NCBI GenBank assembly: GCA_013388515.1
Contig: JACAFC010000190.1
Span: 1-42,466 of the forward strand
Length of the DNA stretch: 42,466 bases
Direction of reading: 5' to 3'
Origin: Ignavibacteriaceae bacterium
GTDB taxonomy: Bacteria > Bacteroidota > Ignavibacteria > Ignavibacteriales > Ignavibacteriaceae
Made by a program: the position numbers and the translations under genes. Shown here in pieces: positions 8,269 to 18,308 of the stretch (position 1 is its first letter; each line of letters opens with the position of its first letter). The notes beneath the pieces are model-generated. The model was not told the origin of the DNA. It made no database searches and saw only the letters and a program-made list of their open reading frames with translations.

Positions 8269-9030
8269 ATGGCAAATAAAACGAAAAGAGCAATAGTAAC
8301 AGGTGGAACAAGAGGTATTGGCCGAGCAATAGTAAGAGAACTTGCAGCACGAAGCTGCTGTGGAGTTCTTTTTTCTGATGTGGCTTTTATATACAACAGC
8401 TGTGATGAATGTGCTGACGAAATTCAGAAAGAAGTTGGTACTTTAGATACAAAAATTTATGCATTTAAAGCCGATGCTTCATCTTTTGAAGATGCTCAAG
8501 CTACAATAGAAGAAGCGATTAAAGACCTGGGGGGAGTTGATATTTTAGTTAATAATGCAGGCATTACCCGAGATAATCTTCTATTACGGATGACTGAAAA
8601 AGAGTTTGATGATGTAATAGACATCAACTTAAAAAGTGTTTTTAATTACACCAAAGCAGTACTTAAACCAATGATTCAACAGAGATATGGACGTATAATT
8701 AATATTGCCTCTGTTGTTGGATTAATCGGTAACGCAGGCCAAGCAAACTATGCTGCATCCAAGGCAGGTGTAATAGGATTCACCAAATCTACGGCAAGAG
8801 AAGTAGCATCTCGTGGAATTACCGTTAATGCAGTTGCACCTGGTTTTATTGAAACTGATATGACTGCCAAATTAAACGAAAAACAACGTGAAGCATTAAT
8901 AAACACTATTCCAATGAGTAGGCTTGGTACCCCAGAAGATGTTGCCAAAGTTGTTGGGTTTTTATCAAGTGATGAAGCTGCCTACATCACCGGGCAGGTT
9001 ATTGCCGTTGATGGCGGCATGACAATGTGA
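8269..9030 (+). CDS. fabG: 3-oxoacyl-ACP reductase with unusual Cys-rich insertion
   Basis: This short-chain dehydrogenase of 253 residues catalyses the NADPH-dependent ketoacyl-ACP reduction step. It has TGGTRGIG at 11-18, NNAG at 95-98, Ser148 and YAASK at 161-165 (Tyr161, Lys165). The C-terminus DGGMTM is typical. It is a few residues longer than the usual 244-248. The excess lies between ELA (24-26) and DVAF (37-40), where residues 27-36 read ARSCCGVLFS instead of the usual four-residue KEGA-like turn. Cys45 and Cys48 follow. That DNA forms a palindrome (8338-8368). Start ATG 8269 is preceded by a poly-A tract, not a clear ribosome binding site. Confidence 0.94.
   Translation: MANKTKRAIVTGGTRGIGRAIVRELAARSCCGVLFSDVAFIYNSCDECADEIQKEVGTLDTKIYAFKADASSFEDAQATIEEAIKDLGGVDILVNNAGITRDNLLLRMTEKEFDDVIDINLKSVFNYTKAVLKPMIQQRYGRIINIASVVGLIGNAGQANYAASKAGVIGFTKSTAREVASRGITVNAVAPGFIETDMTAKLNEKQREALINTIPMSRLGTPEDVAKVVGFLSSDEAAYITGQVIAVDGGMTM
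8338..8368 (+). repeat. Palindrome inside fabG coding sequence
   Basis: GAACT (8338-8342) pairs with AGTTC (8364-8368), and GCAGC (8344-8348) pairs with GCTGC (8354-8358) around loop ACGAA. The outer stem extends a few A-T/G-U pairs on each side. It coincides with the codons that add about six residues to FabG. Structure in RNA and origin as an inserted element are both inferences. Confidence 0.6.
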
Positions 9031-9072
9031 AACAGAATTTCTTTAACTTAATCAATCAAAAAAGGAGTAAAA

Positions 9073-9306
9073 ATGGACGTTGAAGCAAAAGTAAAAGAAA
9101 TAATTATGGACAAATTAGGTGTTGAGGAATCACAGATAACACCTGAAGCATCTTTTACAAATGATTTAGGTGCAGATTCTTTAGATATAGTTGAACTTGT
9201 AATGGGTTTTGAAAGCTCATTCAACGTTTCAATCCCTGATGAAGATGCAGAGAAAATTACAACAGTTGGCGACGCTATAAAATATCTTAAAGAAAAATTA
9301 GGATAA
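9073..9306 (+). CDS. acpP: Acyl carrier protein
   Basis: This 77-residue acidic protein carries the phosphopantetheine attachment motif GADSLD at 33-38, with Ser36 as the modified residue, and the usual four-helix ACP pattern. It shuttles acyl intermediates among FabD, FabH, FabG and FabF encoded on both sides. It has the strongest ribosome binding site in this cluster (AAAGGAG at 9061-9067, six bases from the ATG), consistent with the high abundance of ACP in cells. Confidence 0.97.
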   Translation: MDVEAKVKEIIMDKLGVEESQITPEASFTNDLGADSLDIVELVMGFESSFNVSIPDEDAEKITTVGDAIKYLKEKLG

Positions 9307-9390
9307 TTATTCATTTCAACTTTTCAATTTCTTCATTCTTTAGTTCTTGCAATGAAGGCTTAAAGTTGTTTTCTGTCTGATTATTAATCT

Positions 9391-10641
9391 ATGGAAAAAA
9401 GACGTGTTGTTGTTACCGGCTTGGGTGTTTTAACCTCAATTGGAATTGGTGTTGCCGAGTTTTGGAAAGGGCTGCTCGAAGGTAAAAATGGTGTTGGATT
9501 AATAACCAGATTTGACACAACAAATTTTGACACAAAATTCGCTTTCGAAGTAAAAAATTTCAATCCCGACGACTATATCGACAAAAAAGCAGTCAAGAGG
9601 ATGGATTTATTTACTCAATATGCCATGGCCACAGCCGGAATGGCCATAAAAGATTCGCAAATCAATCTCGATAAAATAAATAAAGAAAGATTTGGGGTAA
9701 TCTATGGCAGCGGAATTGGAGGAATGACCACTCTCGAACAGCAGCATTGGGCTTACTTTGAATCGAAATCGCCAAGGAAGTTAAGCCCATTTTTTGTTAC
9801 CATGATGATTTCAGATATTGCTGCTGGTCAAATCTCAATCCATTATGGATTAAAGGGACCAAACTACGCAACTACTTCGGCTTGTGCTACATCATCCCAT
9901 GCCATAGCAGATGCCCATATGTTAATTCAAAGGGGAAGTGCGGATCTTATGCTTTGCGGCGGTTCCGAGGCATCAATCACAGAAATGTCAGTTGGTGGTT
10001 TTAACGCTATGCGTGCCTTATCAACATGGAATGATAGATACTTAGAAGCTTGTCGCCCGTTCGACAAAGATCGCAGTGGTTTTGTTATGGGTGAAGGCGC
10101 TGGTACTATCATACTTGAGGAATATCAACATGCCGTAAATAGAGGTGCAAAAATTTATGCAGAACTTGCCGGTATAGGATTAACAGCAGATGCTTACCAC
10201 ATCACTGCACCAGCTCCAAATGGCGAAGGTGCATATCGTTCGATGAAAGAGGCAATGAAGGATGCAGGAATTTCACCGGAAAATGTGGATTATATAAATG
10301 CTCACGGTACTTCTACACCTTATAATGATGTGAATGAAACTAATGCAATCAAATCTGCATTTGGAGAACACGCCTACAAATTAGTTATTAATTCTACAAA
10401 GTCGATGACCGGTCATTTGCTTGGAGCTGCTGGAGGTGTTGAAGCAGTTGCAACTGTACTAAGCTTGAATAATAATCTGATTCCTCCTACTATAAATCTT
10501 ACAAATCCAGATCCTGAATGCGATTTGAATTACAGCGCAAATAAAGTAACCGAAAAAGAAATTAACTGTGCAATTAGCAATACATTCGGATTCGGCGGAC
10601 ACAATGCATCGCTGTTGTTTAAAAAAATAGAGGTTAAGTGA
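9391..10641 (+). CDS. fabF: 3-oxoacyl-ACP synthase II
   Basis: The 416-residue elongating condensing enzyme has the catalytic Cys-His-His triad: Cys165 in TTSACATSSH, His305 in NAHGTSTPYND and His342 in KSMTGHLLGAAGG. The C-terminal NTFGFGGHNASLLF signature is also present. It condenses malonyl-ACP with growing acyl-ACP. Start ATG 9391 gives the standard N-terminus MEKRRVVVTGLG. Its TGA at 10639-10641 overlaps the GTG start of rnc. Confidence 0.97.
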   Translation: MEKRRVVVTGLGVLTSIGIGVAEFWKGLLEGKNGVGLITRFDTTNFDTKFAFEVKNFNPDDYIDKKAVKRMDLFTQYAMATAGMAIKDSQINLDKINKERFGVIYGSGIGGMTTLEQQHWAYFESKSPRKLSPFFVTMMISDIAAGQISIHYGLKGPNYATTSACATSSHAIADAHMLIQRGSADLMLCGGSEASITEMSVGGFNAMRALSTWNDRYLEACRPFDKDRSGFVMGEGAGTIILEEYQHAVNRGAKIYAELAGIGLTADAYHITAPAPNGEGAYRSMKEAMKDAGISPENVDYINAHGTSTPYNDVNETNAIKSAFGEHAYKLVINSTKSMTGHLLGAAGGVEAVATVLSLNNNLIPPTINLTNPDPECDLNYSANKVTEKEINCAISNTFGFGGHNASLLFKKIEVK

Positions 10642-11420
10642 GCAAGTTACTCGGCTGGATTCTTGAAAAACTCAAACAGCGAGAGATTAAGAAGAAATCC
10701 GAATTAATTTCTCAAGTATTTAGTTCAAAAAAAATCGCAGAACTTGAAAAAATTATTGGCTGCACGATAAAAAATAAATCTTACTATATTCAAGCTTTAA
10801 CCCACAGATCTTTTCTTGAACAAAATGATGATTATGATTTATCTAACGAACGGTTAGAATTTTTAGGTGATTCGGTACTAAGTCTTGCAGTTGCAGAATA
10901 TTTATATGATGAGTTTCCTGACAAAGATGAAGGCTTTCTTACAAAAGTAAGAGCAAAACTTGTTAACAAAATGATACTTGCTGAAGCTGCTGAAAAGATC
11001 AAACTGGTACGTTTTATCCTCTTAAGTAATAATGTTAAGAACACATTCCTTCCTGGTGCAAAAACCATTCTATCTGATGCACTTGAAGCACTTATTGGTG
11101 CAATCTATCTCGATAGTGGACTTGAATCTGCAAAAAATTTTATTCAAGAAATTTTAATTGAGCCAAATACAAAAGCAGGATTGTACCTAATAGATGAAAA
11201 TTTTAAAAGCCAGCTTTTGGAATATGCTCAGGCGAATCGGTTAGAAAATCCCTCTTATTATGTAGTTAGTGAAGAAGGTCCGCAGCATAATAGAATTTTT
11301 ACTATTAAGGTTAAGATTGGTGATCAAGAGTTTGGAGTAGGAACCGGTAAAAGCAAAAAAAGTGCTGAACAAAATGCGGCTCATTCAGCTTTAGTTAAAA
11401 TTGCCTCAAATAATAACTAA
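10638..11420 (+). CDS. rnc: Ribonuclease III
   Basis: This 260-residue endonuclease is specific for double-stranded RNA. The signature NERLEFLGDSV at 70-80 includes catalytic Glu74 and Asp78; Asp147 and Glu150 in SDALEALIGA complete the metal site. A double-stranded-RNA-binding domain follows at about 187-258, ending with KSKKSAEQNAA. The first 25 or so residues are a lysine-rich N-terminal extension. The start is GTG, overlapping the fabF TGA (GTGA), so translation is likely coupled. The acpP-fabF-rnc order is conserved in many bacteria. Confidence 0.96.
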   Translation: MSKLLGWILEKLKQREIKKKSELISQVFSSKKIAELEKIIGCTIKNKSYYIQALTHRSFLEQNDDYDLSNERLEFLGDSVLSLAVAEYLYDEFPDKDEGFLTKVRAKLVNKMILAEAAEKIKLVRFILLSNNVKNTFLPGAKTILSDALEALIGAIYLDSGLESAKNFIQEILIEPNTKAGLYLIDENFKSQLLEYAQANRLENPSYYVVSEEGPQHNRIFTIKVKIGDQEFGVGTGKSKKSAEQNAAHSALVKIASNNN

Positions 11421-11499
11421 TTTTTTATTCTAAAAACCCACCCAGTATTTTTCGAAACCAAACTACTTTTTTCTAAAATCTTTTGTAACTGCATTTGCA

Positions 11500-11519
11500 A
11501 GGAAATGAGTAAATTTCCT
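11500..11519. repeat. Inverted repeat in the gcvP leader
   Basis: AGGAAAT (11500-11506) and ATTTCCT (11513-11519) form a perfect seven-base inverted repeat around GAGTAA, ending 48 bases before the gcvP ATG. It could be an operator half-site pair or a small RNA hairpin. I recognise no glycine riboswitch in this 147-base spacer. Confidence 0.35.
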
Positions 11520-11567
11520 ACATAAGTTTCGATTATTTTTAACTATAAATAAAATTTTGGAAAATTT

Positions 11568-14459
11568 ATGCAGCATCCAGATAAATTTGTAAACAGACAT
11601 ATTGGACCTCGAAAAGATGAAATAGAAGAAATGCTTAAAGTAATTGGAGTTGAATCTATTGACGAATTGATAAATCAAACTATTCCTCAGAGCATTCGTT
11701 CTTCAAAAAAAATGGAACTAAGTGCTCCACTAAGCGAATATCAATTCCTTGATCATCTAAAAACATTAGCTCGAAAAAATAAAGTATTTAAGTCCTACAT
11801 TGGTCTTGGTTATCATCCTACACATACACCGGCAGTTATTCAAAGAAACGTATTCGAAAATCCGGGTTGGTACACACAATATACGCCGTATCAAGCTGAA
11901 ATTGCTCAAGGTAGATTGGAAGCTTTAATGAATTTTCAAACGACAATTATAGATTTGACAGGGCTTCCAATTGCCAATGCTTCTCTCCTAGATGAAGGAA
12001 CAGCTGCAGCCGAGGCAATGATTATGCTATACTCAACAAATAAAAATAAATCGGCTAATATTTTCTTTGTCTCGCAAGAATGTTTTCCCCAAACAATAGA
12101 TGTACTGCGAACACGTTCAAAACCTTTAGGAATAGAGTTATTAGTTGGAAATCATAACGAAATTATATTGAATGACAAAATCTTTGGGATATTGGTTCAA
12201 TACCCTGCTTGTGATGGAGAGATTTATGATTATAGAAAATTATTTCAAAAAGCCGACGAATTGGGAATTAAAAAAGTAGTTGCAGCGGACCTGCTCAGCT
12301 TAACTCTCTTAACACCGCCAGGCGAATTTGGTGCTGATGTAGCGGTTGGAACAACTCAGCGTTTTGGAATTCCCATGGGTTTTGGAGGACCACATGCGGC
12401 TTATTTTTCAACCAAAGATGAATTCAAAAGGAATATCCCCGGAAGAATTATTGGTGCATCAATAGATTCTCATGGCAATTTAGCTTACCGCATGGCTTTG
12501 CAAACACGCGAACAACATATAAGGAGAGAAAAAGCAACAAGTAATATTTGTACTGCGCAGGTTTTACTTGCTGTTATGGCTGGTATGTATGCAGTTTATC
12601 ATGGTCCTAATGGTTTGCGTCAGATTGCTGAACGTATTCATTACTTTACCCAAGTTTTAAATCAGGCATTAATAATACTTGGGTATAAACAAGTAAATGA
12701 AAACTTTTTTGATACGTTAAAAGTAACTTTTAGTAAAAGTGATAAACATTATATTGAAGTAATTAGGAATGCATCAGAAAAAAAATGTATAAACCTTAGA
12801 TATATCTCAGATAATGAAATAACAATTTCTTTAAACGAAAAAACAGATATTGATGATTTGATTGAACTCATTAATATTTTTGAAGTTGCGGCTGGAAAAA
12901 AAATCGAAACTGATGAGTTCAAAAAGTTATTAAGTCCTACAGAAAAAAACTTTCCGCAAAATTTTATTAGAAGTAGTGAGTATTTAAGACATCCAGTTTT
13001 TAATTCTTATCATTCTGAAACTGAAATGATGAGATACATTAAAAGTCTGGAAGCAAAAGATTTATCATTAGTTCATTCAATGATTTCTCTTGGCTCATGT
13101 ACTATGAAGTTAAATTCAGCAGCTGAGATGTTTGGAGTCAGCTGGCCCGAATTTTCAAACATACATCCATTTTCGCCATTGGAACAAGCAGAAGGGTATT
13201 TGGAATTATTTAAAGAACTCGAGAAGGATTTATGTGAAATAACAGGGTTCTCTGCAATTTCACTGCAGCCAAATTCTGGTGCACAAGGAGAATATGCTGG
13301 TTTAATGGTAATACGGGCATTTCATGAGAGTAGAGGCGAAAGTCAGCGAAATGTTATATTAATTCCCTCATCAGCTCATGGTACAAATCCTGCCAGTGCA
13401 GTAATGGCTGGTATGAAAGTAGTTGTGGTTAATTCCACCGCAGCAGGTAATGTGGATGTTGAGGACTTAAAGAAAAAGATTGAACTAAACAAGCAAAATC
13501 TTGCAGGCCTGATGATAACCTATCCTTCAACTCATGGAGTATTTGAAGAGGCTATAACTGAGATTTGTAAGCTTATACACGAAAATGGGGGATTGGTTTA
13601 TATGGATGGAGCAAACATGAATGCCCAGGTTGGTTTAACAAGTCCGGCAATTATTGGTGCAGATGTATGTCATTTAAATCTTCACAAAACTTTTTCCATA
13701 CCTCATGGCGGTGGCGGACCGGGCGTTGGACCAATTGCCGTTACTAAAGAACTAGCTCCATTTTTACCAGGTCATTCAATTGTTAATTTGCCTCATCAAA
13801 ATAGATTAAGTGCTGTGTCATCAGCACCTTGGGGAAGTGCAAGTGTCCTTATCATTTCATATGCTTATTTGAAATTGATGGGGGCTGATGGACTTACAAA
13901 AGCTACTGAGATAGCAATATTGAATGCCAATTATATTAAAGCACGTCTTGAAAAAATCTTCCCTGTTCTCTACTCGGGTGAAAAGGGGAGAGTGGCTCAT
14001 GAACTAATTTTTGATACTAGGGTCTTTAAAGAGTCAGCAAATATTGAAGTTGAAGACATAGCTAAAAGACTGATGGATTATGGTTATCATGCACCAACTG
14101 TTTCATTTCCTGTTGCTGGAACTCTCATGGTTGAACCTACAGAGAGTGAATCAAAAACTGAACTTGATAATTTCTGCGACACCATGCTGTTAATTGCAGA
14201 GGAGATAAAGGAAGTGGAAAGTGGAATTGCTGATCCAAAAGATAATGTACTAAAGAATAGTCCACACACAATTGGTTGTATATCATCCAACGAATGGATT
14301 CATTCTTACTCGCGTGAAAAAGCAGCATTTCCTGTAAAGCGGTTAAAAAGTAAGAAATTCTGGCCAAGTGTTGGACGCGTGAATAATGCATATGGCGACA
14401 GGAATTTGGTTTGCAGTTGTAACCCTATTTCTGATTATATTGAATCGATCGAGAAATAG
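11568..14459 (+). CDS. gcvP: Glycine dehydrogenase (decarboxylating), single-chain P protein
   Basis: This PLP enzyme of 963 residues is the P protein of the glycine cleavage system. It decarboxylates glycine and passes the aminomethyl group to lipoylated GcvH. It is the fused alpha-beta form. The N-terminal half runs from HIGPR at 11-15 through [12 protein letters not shown] to the FGGPHAAYF segment at 272-280. The C-terminal half carries the PLP lysine, Lys707 in [16 protein letters not shown]. GcvT and GcvH are not in the window. Length and all visible motifs are intact. The gene appears to be transcribed alone, with 147 bases before it and 111 after. Confidence 0.97.
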   Translation: MQHPDKFVNRHIGPRKDEIEEMLKVIGVESIDELINQTIPQSIRSSKKMELSAPLSEYQFLDHLKTLARKNKVFKSYIGLGYHPTHTPAVIQRNVFENPGWYTQYTPYQAEIAQGRLEALMNFQTTIIDLTGLPIANASLLDEGTAAAEAMIMLYSTNKNKSANIFFVSQECFPQTIDVLRTRSKPLGIELLVGNHNEIILNDKIFGILVQYPACDGEIYDYRKLFQKADELGIKKVVAADLLSLTLLTPPGEFGADVAVGTTQRFGIPMGFGGPHAAYFSTKDEFKRNIPGRIIGASIDSHGNLAYRMALQTREQHIRREKATSNICTAQVLLAVMAGMYAVYHGPNGLRQIAERIHYFTQVLNQALIILGYKQVNENFFDTLKVTFSKSDKHYIEVIRNASEKKCINLRYISDNEITISLNEKTDIDDLIELINIFEVAAGKKIETDEFKKLLSPTEKNFPQNFIRSSEYLRHPVFNSYHSETEMMRYIKSLEAKDLSLVHSMISLGSCTMKLNSAAEMFGVSWPEFSNIHPFSPLEQAEGYLELFKELEKDLCEITGFSAISLQPNSGAQGEYAGLMVIRAFHESRGESQRNVILIPSSAHGTNPASAVMAGMKVVVVNSTAAGNVDVEDLKKKIELNKQNLAGLMITYPSTHGVFEEAITEICKLIHENGGLVYMDGANMNAQVGLTSPAIIGADVCHLNLHKTFSIPHGGGGPGVGPIAVTKELAPFLPGHSIVNLPHQNRLSAVSSAPWGSASVLIISYAYLKLMGADGLTKATEIAILNANYIKARLEKIFPVLYSGEKGRVAHELIFDTRVFKESANIEVEDIAKRLMDYGYHAPTVSFPVAGTLMVEPTESESKTELDNFCDTMLLIAEEIKEVESGIADPKDNVLKNSPHTIGCISSNEWIHSYSREKAAFPVKRLKSKKFWPSVGRVNNAYGDRNLVCSCNPISDYIESIEK

Positions 14460-14487
14460 CTCTATCCTTAATTTTCGAAGCAGCGTT

Positions 14488-14505
14488 TAGTTGACATCTC
14501 AACTA
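14488..14505. terminator. Short hairpin downstream of gcvP
   Basis: TAGTTGA (14488-14494) and TCAACTA (14499-14505) form a perfect seven-base-pair stem with a CATC loop, 29 bases after the gcvP stop. No T-run follows, so a factor-independent terminator is doubtful. It may be an mRNA 3'-end structure. Confidence 0.3.
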
Positions 14506-14570
14506 TTCACCTTCAAACAAAAACAGAAAAAATTAATATTTTTTGGTAATGAAAAATTTTTACGTATAGT

Positions 14571-15905
14571 TTGAAAAAGCAAATTCTTTACATATCAGTA
14601 TTCTTTATTTTAATATCTCAGTTAACTTTATCCCAAGTTGATTCTCTGGGTATCTTATCAGATTTGCGGAACTATATTGTGGATACAATATTGGTACAAG
14701 GTAACAAAATAACTGAGGAAGATATCATTTTAAGAGAGCTTACTTTTGGTCATAACGATACAGTAACACAAAAAATCCTTAATTATAATGAGGAAAGAAT
14801 ATATAGCTTAGGTTTATTTACAAAAGTTGATTTATCTCTATATCCGTTTAATGAAAAATATATATTGATTATTGATGTTGAAGAGAGCTGGTATATTTAT
14901 CCTATTCCTGTTGCAAGTTTGAGGGATAATGATTGGGATAAATTGTCTTATGGTTTTTATCTGGTGGTTAAGAATTTCCGTGGAAGAAACGAAACCATTA
15001 TTACAAGAATCGAACTTGGTTATGATCCTGCATTTAATGTATCATATTACAAACCCAATGTTGTACCAGGCAGTGACTTTTTTTGGGGTGCGGAAGTATT
15101 GTACACAAATATTACAAATAAAAGTAATGCTGCCTTTAACCTTTATGGCACCGATTTCAGCCAAAAATATATTATTGGCAGCCTCGAAGTAGGAAAACGA
15201 TTTGGTTCTTATCAGAGATTAAGTACTAAATTAAAGTACAATTACGTTGAGTCCCCAAAATACTTTCCTCTTATTAATGCATCAACTGGAAGAGTTGATC
15301 GATATCCGTCAATCGTGTTTGGTTATTCTTATGACACAAGAGATCTGGCTCAATTTCCAAGAGAAGGGGTTTTCGGAAGTGCGTATCTAGAATTGAAGGG
15401 TTTAGGTTTGGAGGATATTAGCTATCAAGTTTTTGGCCTCGATTATCGTGAATACAGAAAAGTTGTTAGCGATCTAACAGCTAAATGGAGGTTTTCTGCA
15501 AGATTTACTTCCGGCAAAACGATACCATATTATGATTTTTCTCGAATCGGTTATGATGAAAAAATCAGAGGAAATTATAACAAAACCTTGGAAGGGAATA
15601 ATTATTACGTTGGCTCAATAGAATTGTTTTATCCTTTAATTAAGGACTTTAATATCTCATTCGATTTTATTCCCATTGTTCCAAAAGAACTTTTATCATA
15701 CAGAGTTGCACTGTTTTTAGAATTGTTTGGTGATACTGGTGCTGCAAAGCTTTTAGGCAATCCGTTGAAATTTAATGATTTTAGAAGTGGTTATGGCATA
15801 GGGGTGAATCTTTTGGTGCTGCCATACAACATTTTAAGATTTGAACTTGCATTTGATGAATATCAAAATTCGGAGTTTATTTTAGGGCTTGGTATTTCTT
15901 TTTAG
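14571..15905 (+). CDS. Omp85/BamA-superfamily outer-membrane protein with a single POTRA domain
   Basis: The 444-residue protein starts with a signal peptide (residues 1-21, KKQILYISVFFILISQ then TLSQ). One POTRA-like domain follows at about 37-105 (IVDTILVQGNKITEEDIILREL, then YNEERIYSLGLFTKV). The rest is a beta-rich C-terminal region with YPSIVFGYSYDTRDLAQFPREG and DKKIRGN-like DEKIRGN strands typical of Omp85 barrels. BamA itself has five POTRA domains, so this is a short relative, possibly a specialised assembly or secretion pore. The start is TTG 14571; an ATG at 14549 is out of frame and stops after six codons. Neighbours (gcvP, rsmE) give no functional clue. Confidence 0.75.
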   Translation: MKKQILYISVFFILISQLTLSQVDSLGILSDLRNYIVDTILVQGNKITEEDIILRELTFGHNDTVTQKILNYNEERIYSLGLFTKVDLSLYPFNEKYILIIDVEESWYIYPIPVASLRDNDWDKLSYGFYLVVKNFRGRNETIITRIELGYDPAFNVSYYKPNVVPGSDFFWGAEVLYTNITNKSNAAFNLYGTDFSQKYIIGSLEVGKRFGSYQRLSTKLKYNYVESPKYFPLINASTGRVDRYPSIVFGYSYDTRDLAQFPREGVFGSAYLELKGLGLEDISYQVFGLDYREYRKVVSDLTAKWRFSARFTSGKTIPYYDFSRIGYDEKIRGNYNKTLEGNNYYVGSIELFYPLIKDFNISFDFIPIVPKELLSYRVALFLELFGDTGAAKLLGNPLKFNDFRSGYGIGVNLLVLPYNILRFELAFDEYQNSEFILGLGISF

Positions 15906-15924
15906 CATGAAAAAATTTTAATAA

Positions 15925-16626
15925 ATGGATCAATATCTTTTAGCCGATACAGAACTCTACTACTCAACATCGATTGATTTGAAATCTCAAATGATAATAG
16001 TTAAAGGAGATGAATCAAACCACATTTTGAATGTAATGAGACATCGGATTGGCGATGAAATTTTGATTACTAATGGTGCAGGCAAAATATTCAGCTGTGT
16101 TATAGAAAATATCAGCCAAGAAAATGTAATATCAAGAATCCAAAGGGAAAGCTCTTACACTGAAAAATTTCCAAATATAACTTTCTGTATTCCTAAACTT
16201 CGGAGCAGTGACCGATTTGAATTTGCGATTGAAAAGTGTACAGAACTTGGAATTACGAACTTTATTTTTTTCCAAGCAGAAAGAGCAATTTCAAAGAGTT
16301 TTAATCAAAAAAGGATTGAAAAAATTCTTGTTTCAGCAATGAAACAGTCTCTGCAAAGCTGGTGTCCCCGAGTAAGATATAATGATTCAATTACGGAAAT
16401 TAGTTTGTTGCCAGGCGAGAAAATAATTTTTGATCAATTGGCAGCTCATAATTTTGATAGCAGAAATATAAAACCAGAAATTAACTATTTCTTTTATTTT
16501 GGCCCGGAAGGCGGATTTACTCATGCTGAACTAACAATACTCAGCGAATCAACAAAATATAAACTCGCAGAAAATAGGCTCAGAAGTGAAACAGCGATTA
16601 TTAAAGCAGCTTCACTTCTTATCTAA
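15925..16626 (+). CDS. rsmE: 16S rRNA (uracil-1498-N3)-methyltransferase
   Basis: This 233-residue SPOUT-class methyltransferase has an N-terminal PUA-like region with NHILNVMRHRIGDEI. The C-terminal SAM-binding knot has GPEGGFT at 193-199 and LRSETA at 219-224, both characteristic of RsmE. It methylates U1498 in 16S rRNA. It starts 19 bases after the Omp85 gene and may be cotranscribed with it. It converges on the amidohydrolase gene with only 23 bases between stops. Confidence 0.93.
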   Translation: MDQYLLADTELYYSTSIDLKSQMIIVKGDESNHILNVMRHRIGDEILITNGAGKIFSCVIENISQENVISRIQRESSYTEKFPNITFCIPKLRSSDRFEFAIEKCTELGITNFIFFQAERAISKSFNQKRIEKILVSAMKQSLQSWCPRVRYNDSITEISLLPGEKIIFDQLAAHNFDSRNIKPEINYFFYFGPEGGFTHAELTILSESTKYKLAENRLRSETAIIKAASLLI

Positions 16627-16649
16627 ATAAATTAATATTTATAGATGAA

Positions 16650-18308
16650 TTATCTTCTGAAAATTATTTTTCCATCAAATACTGTTATATCAACCTTAAC
16701 ATCTTTGATCTTTACCGGGTCAATTGTTAAAATATCTTCGTTAAGAACCACTAAGTCTGCAAACTTTCCAACTTCAATACTTCCTTTAACATTTTCTTCG
16801 AATGCAGCGTAAGCATTGTTAATGGTATAAGCTTTAATTGCCTCTTCAACAGAAATTTTTTGTTCGGGAATCCAGCCATTTGGATTTTTATCATCAAGAG
16901 TTCTTCTGGTAACTGCAGCATAAATGCCTAATAGCGGGTTGATTGGAGCAACGGTCCAATCACTTCCAAAGCACAGCATAACTTTATTATCAATAAATGA
17001 TCTGAACGGATAAGTGTATTTTATTCTTTCTTCTCCAATTCTTTTTTCTGCCCATACACCATCATCAATACAATGATATGGCTGAACCGAAGCAATTACT
17101 CCAAGCTCTGCAAATCGAGGAATGTCTTCAAAGCGAACATGCTGTGCATGTTCAATTCTAAACCGTCTATCCCATCTAGGATTTTTGCTGATAATTTCTT
17201 GATAAAGATTTAGCATGTAGTTATTAGCTTTGTCACCGATTGCATGAACAGAAAGCTGCAGCCCATTTTTATCTGCATCTATCGACCACTCACGCAAACT
17301 TCCATCAGTAACGATATCCATCGCTAAACCGGAAGTCGTTGTATCTTGGAAATAAGGTTCAAAAAACCATGCTGTGCTTGAGCCCAGCGAACCATCGGCA
17401 AATGCTTTTAATGATCCCAACTTCAATTTATCGCTGCCGGAACCGACTTTAATTTTATCCTTGACTAATTTTTTGTAATCTGCAATTGGCATTCTTGTAT
17501 AGATTCTGCATGTTAATTTTCCTTCCTTTTCTAAGCGCTTGTAAACGCCTAAATCTTGAGAGTACGTAATGTCCTGTACACTTGTTACTCCAAGTTCTCT
17601 GGCATAATTGAGAGCAGTTAATGCAGCTTTATAAGTGGCTTCTTTAGTAGCGGGTGGAATAATAGAATAAATTAGACCCATTGCATTGTCTTTTAGAATT
17701 CCAGTTGGCTCACCAGTCTTTGGATCCTTTACTATTAGGCCGCCTTCAGGACTCGGAGTGTCTTTTGTAATTTTGGCTAGCTTTAGAGCAAGAGAATTTG
17801 CAAGCGCCATGTGACCGTCAAATCTATCTACAAATACGGGAGTATTTTTTGTGAATTCATCTATCATTTCTTTTGTCGGAAGATCTTTAACTTCCCATGC
17901 TTCATGATCCCAATTTCCGCCGGTAATCCAGTTCCCTTTATTTTTCTCTGCGTATTTTTTTAGAATTTCTTTGAACTCAGCAGTTGATTTAGCTGGTCGT
18001 AAATCAATTCCTTGCAAATAAAATCCGCCGCTTGTGAAATGGACATGATCATCTATAAACCCCGGCAGCATCAGTTTACCATTAAGGTCAATAATTTCTG
18101 CAGAGGCATCAATCAGTTTTTTAACTTCCTCAGTTGTACCAACAAATTTTATTTTATTTCCTTCAATCAAAATTGCTTCGGCTAATGGCTGTTTATCATT
18201 TACAGTATAAACCTTCCCGTTTATGAAAGCTTTTTTGTTTGAAGGAGGGTTTGAAATCATTGTGAATGCAAATAATATCATAAGTGATAAAATGAATATG
18301 TACCGCAT
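16650..18308 (-). CDS. Secreted amidohydrolase, YtcJ-like (amidohydrolase family 3)
   Basis: This 552-residue metal-dependent hydrolase has an N-terminal hydrophobic signal (residues 1-19) and the family 3 layout. A beta-sandwich start FINGKVYTVNDKQP is followed by GFIDDHVHFTSGG with the metal ligands HVH at 88-90. Later come NWDHEAW, the ADGSLGSSTAWF loop, RIEHAQH, the metal-binding FGSDW and the C-terminal GKFADLVVLNEDIL. Related enzymes cleave exocyclic amides or N-formyl groups; the substrate here is unknown. The signal peptide places it in the periplasm or outside. It is preceded by a 223-base spacer and is likely monocistronic. Confidence 0.85.
   Translation of the reverse strand: MRYIFILSLMILFAFTMISNPPSNKKAFINGKVYTVNDKQPLAEAILIEGNKIKFVGTTEEVKKLIDASAEIIDLNGKLMLPGFIDDHVHFTSGGFYLQGIDLRPAKSTAEFKEILKKYAEKNKGNWITGGNWDHEAWEVKDLPTKEMIDEFTKNTPVFVDRFDGHMALANSLALKLAKITKDTPSPEGGLIVKDPKTGEPTGILKDNAMGLIYSIIPPATKEATYKAALTALNYARELGVTSVQDITYSQDLGVYKRLEKEGKLTCRIYTRMPIADYKKLVKDKIKVGSGSDKLKLGSLKAFADGSLGSSTAWFFEPYFQDTTTSGLAMDIVTDGSLREWSIDADKNGLQLSVHAIGDKANNYMLNLYQEIISKNPRWDRRFRIEHAQHVRFEDIPRFAELGVIASVQPYHCIDDGVWAEKRIGEERIKYTYPFRSFIDNKVMLCFGSDWTVAPINPLLGIYAAVTRRTLDDKNPNGWIPEQKISVEEAIKAYTINNAYAAFEENVKGSIEVGKFADLVVLNEDILTIDPVKIKDVKVDITVFDGKIIFRR

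Noticed and set aside
11421-11567. Glycine riboswitch upstream of gcvP
   Set aside because: The spacer is only 147 bases and shows no tandem aptamer-like stems; only a small inverted repeat is present.
14929-15192. Second frame inside the Omp85 gene
   Set aside because: Out-of-frame shadow of a protein with clear signal peptide, POTRA and barrel features.
16627-16642. ATAAAT/ATTTAT stem between rsmE and the amidohydrolase as a terminator
   Set aside because: It is only six A-T pairs in an AT-rich gap with no T-run, so chance is the better explanation.
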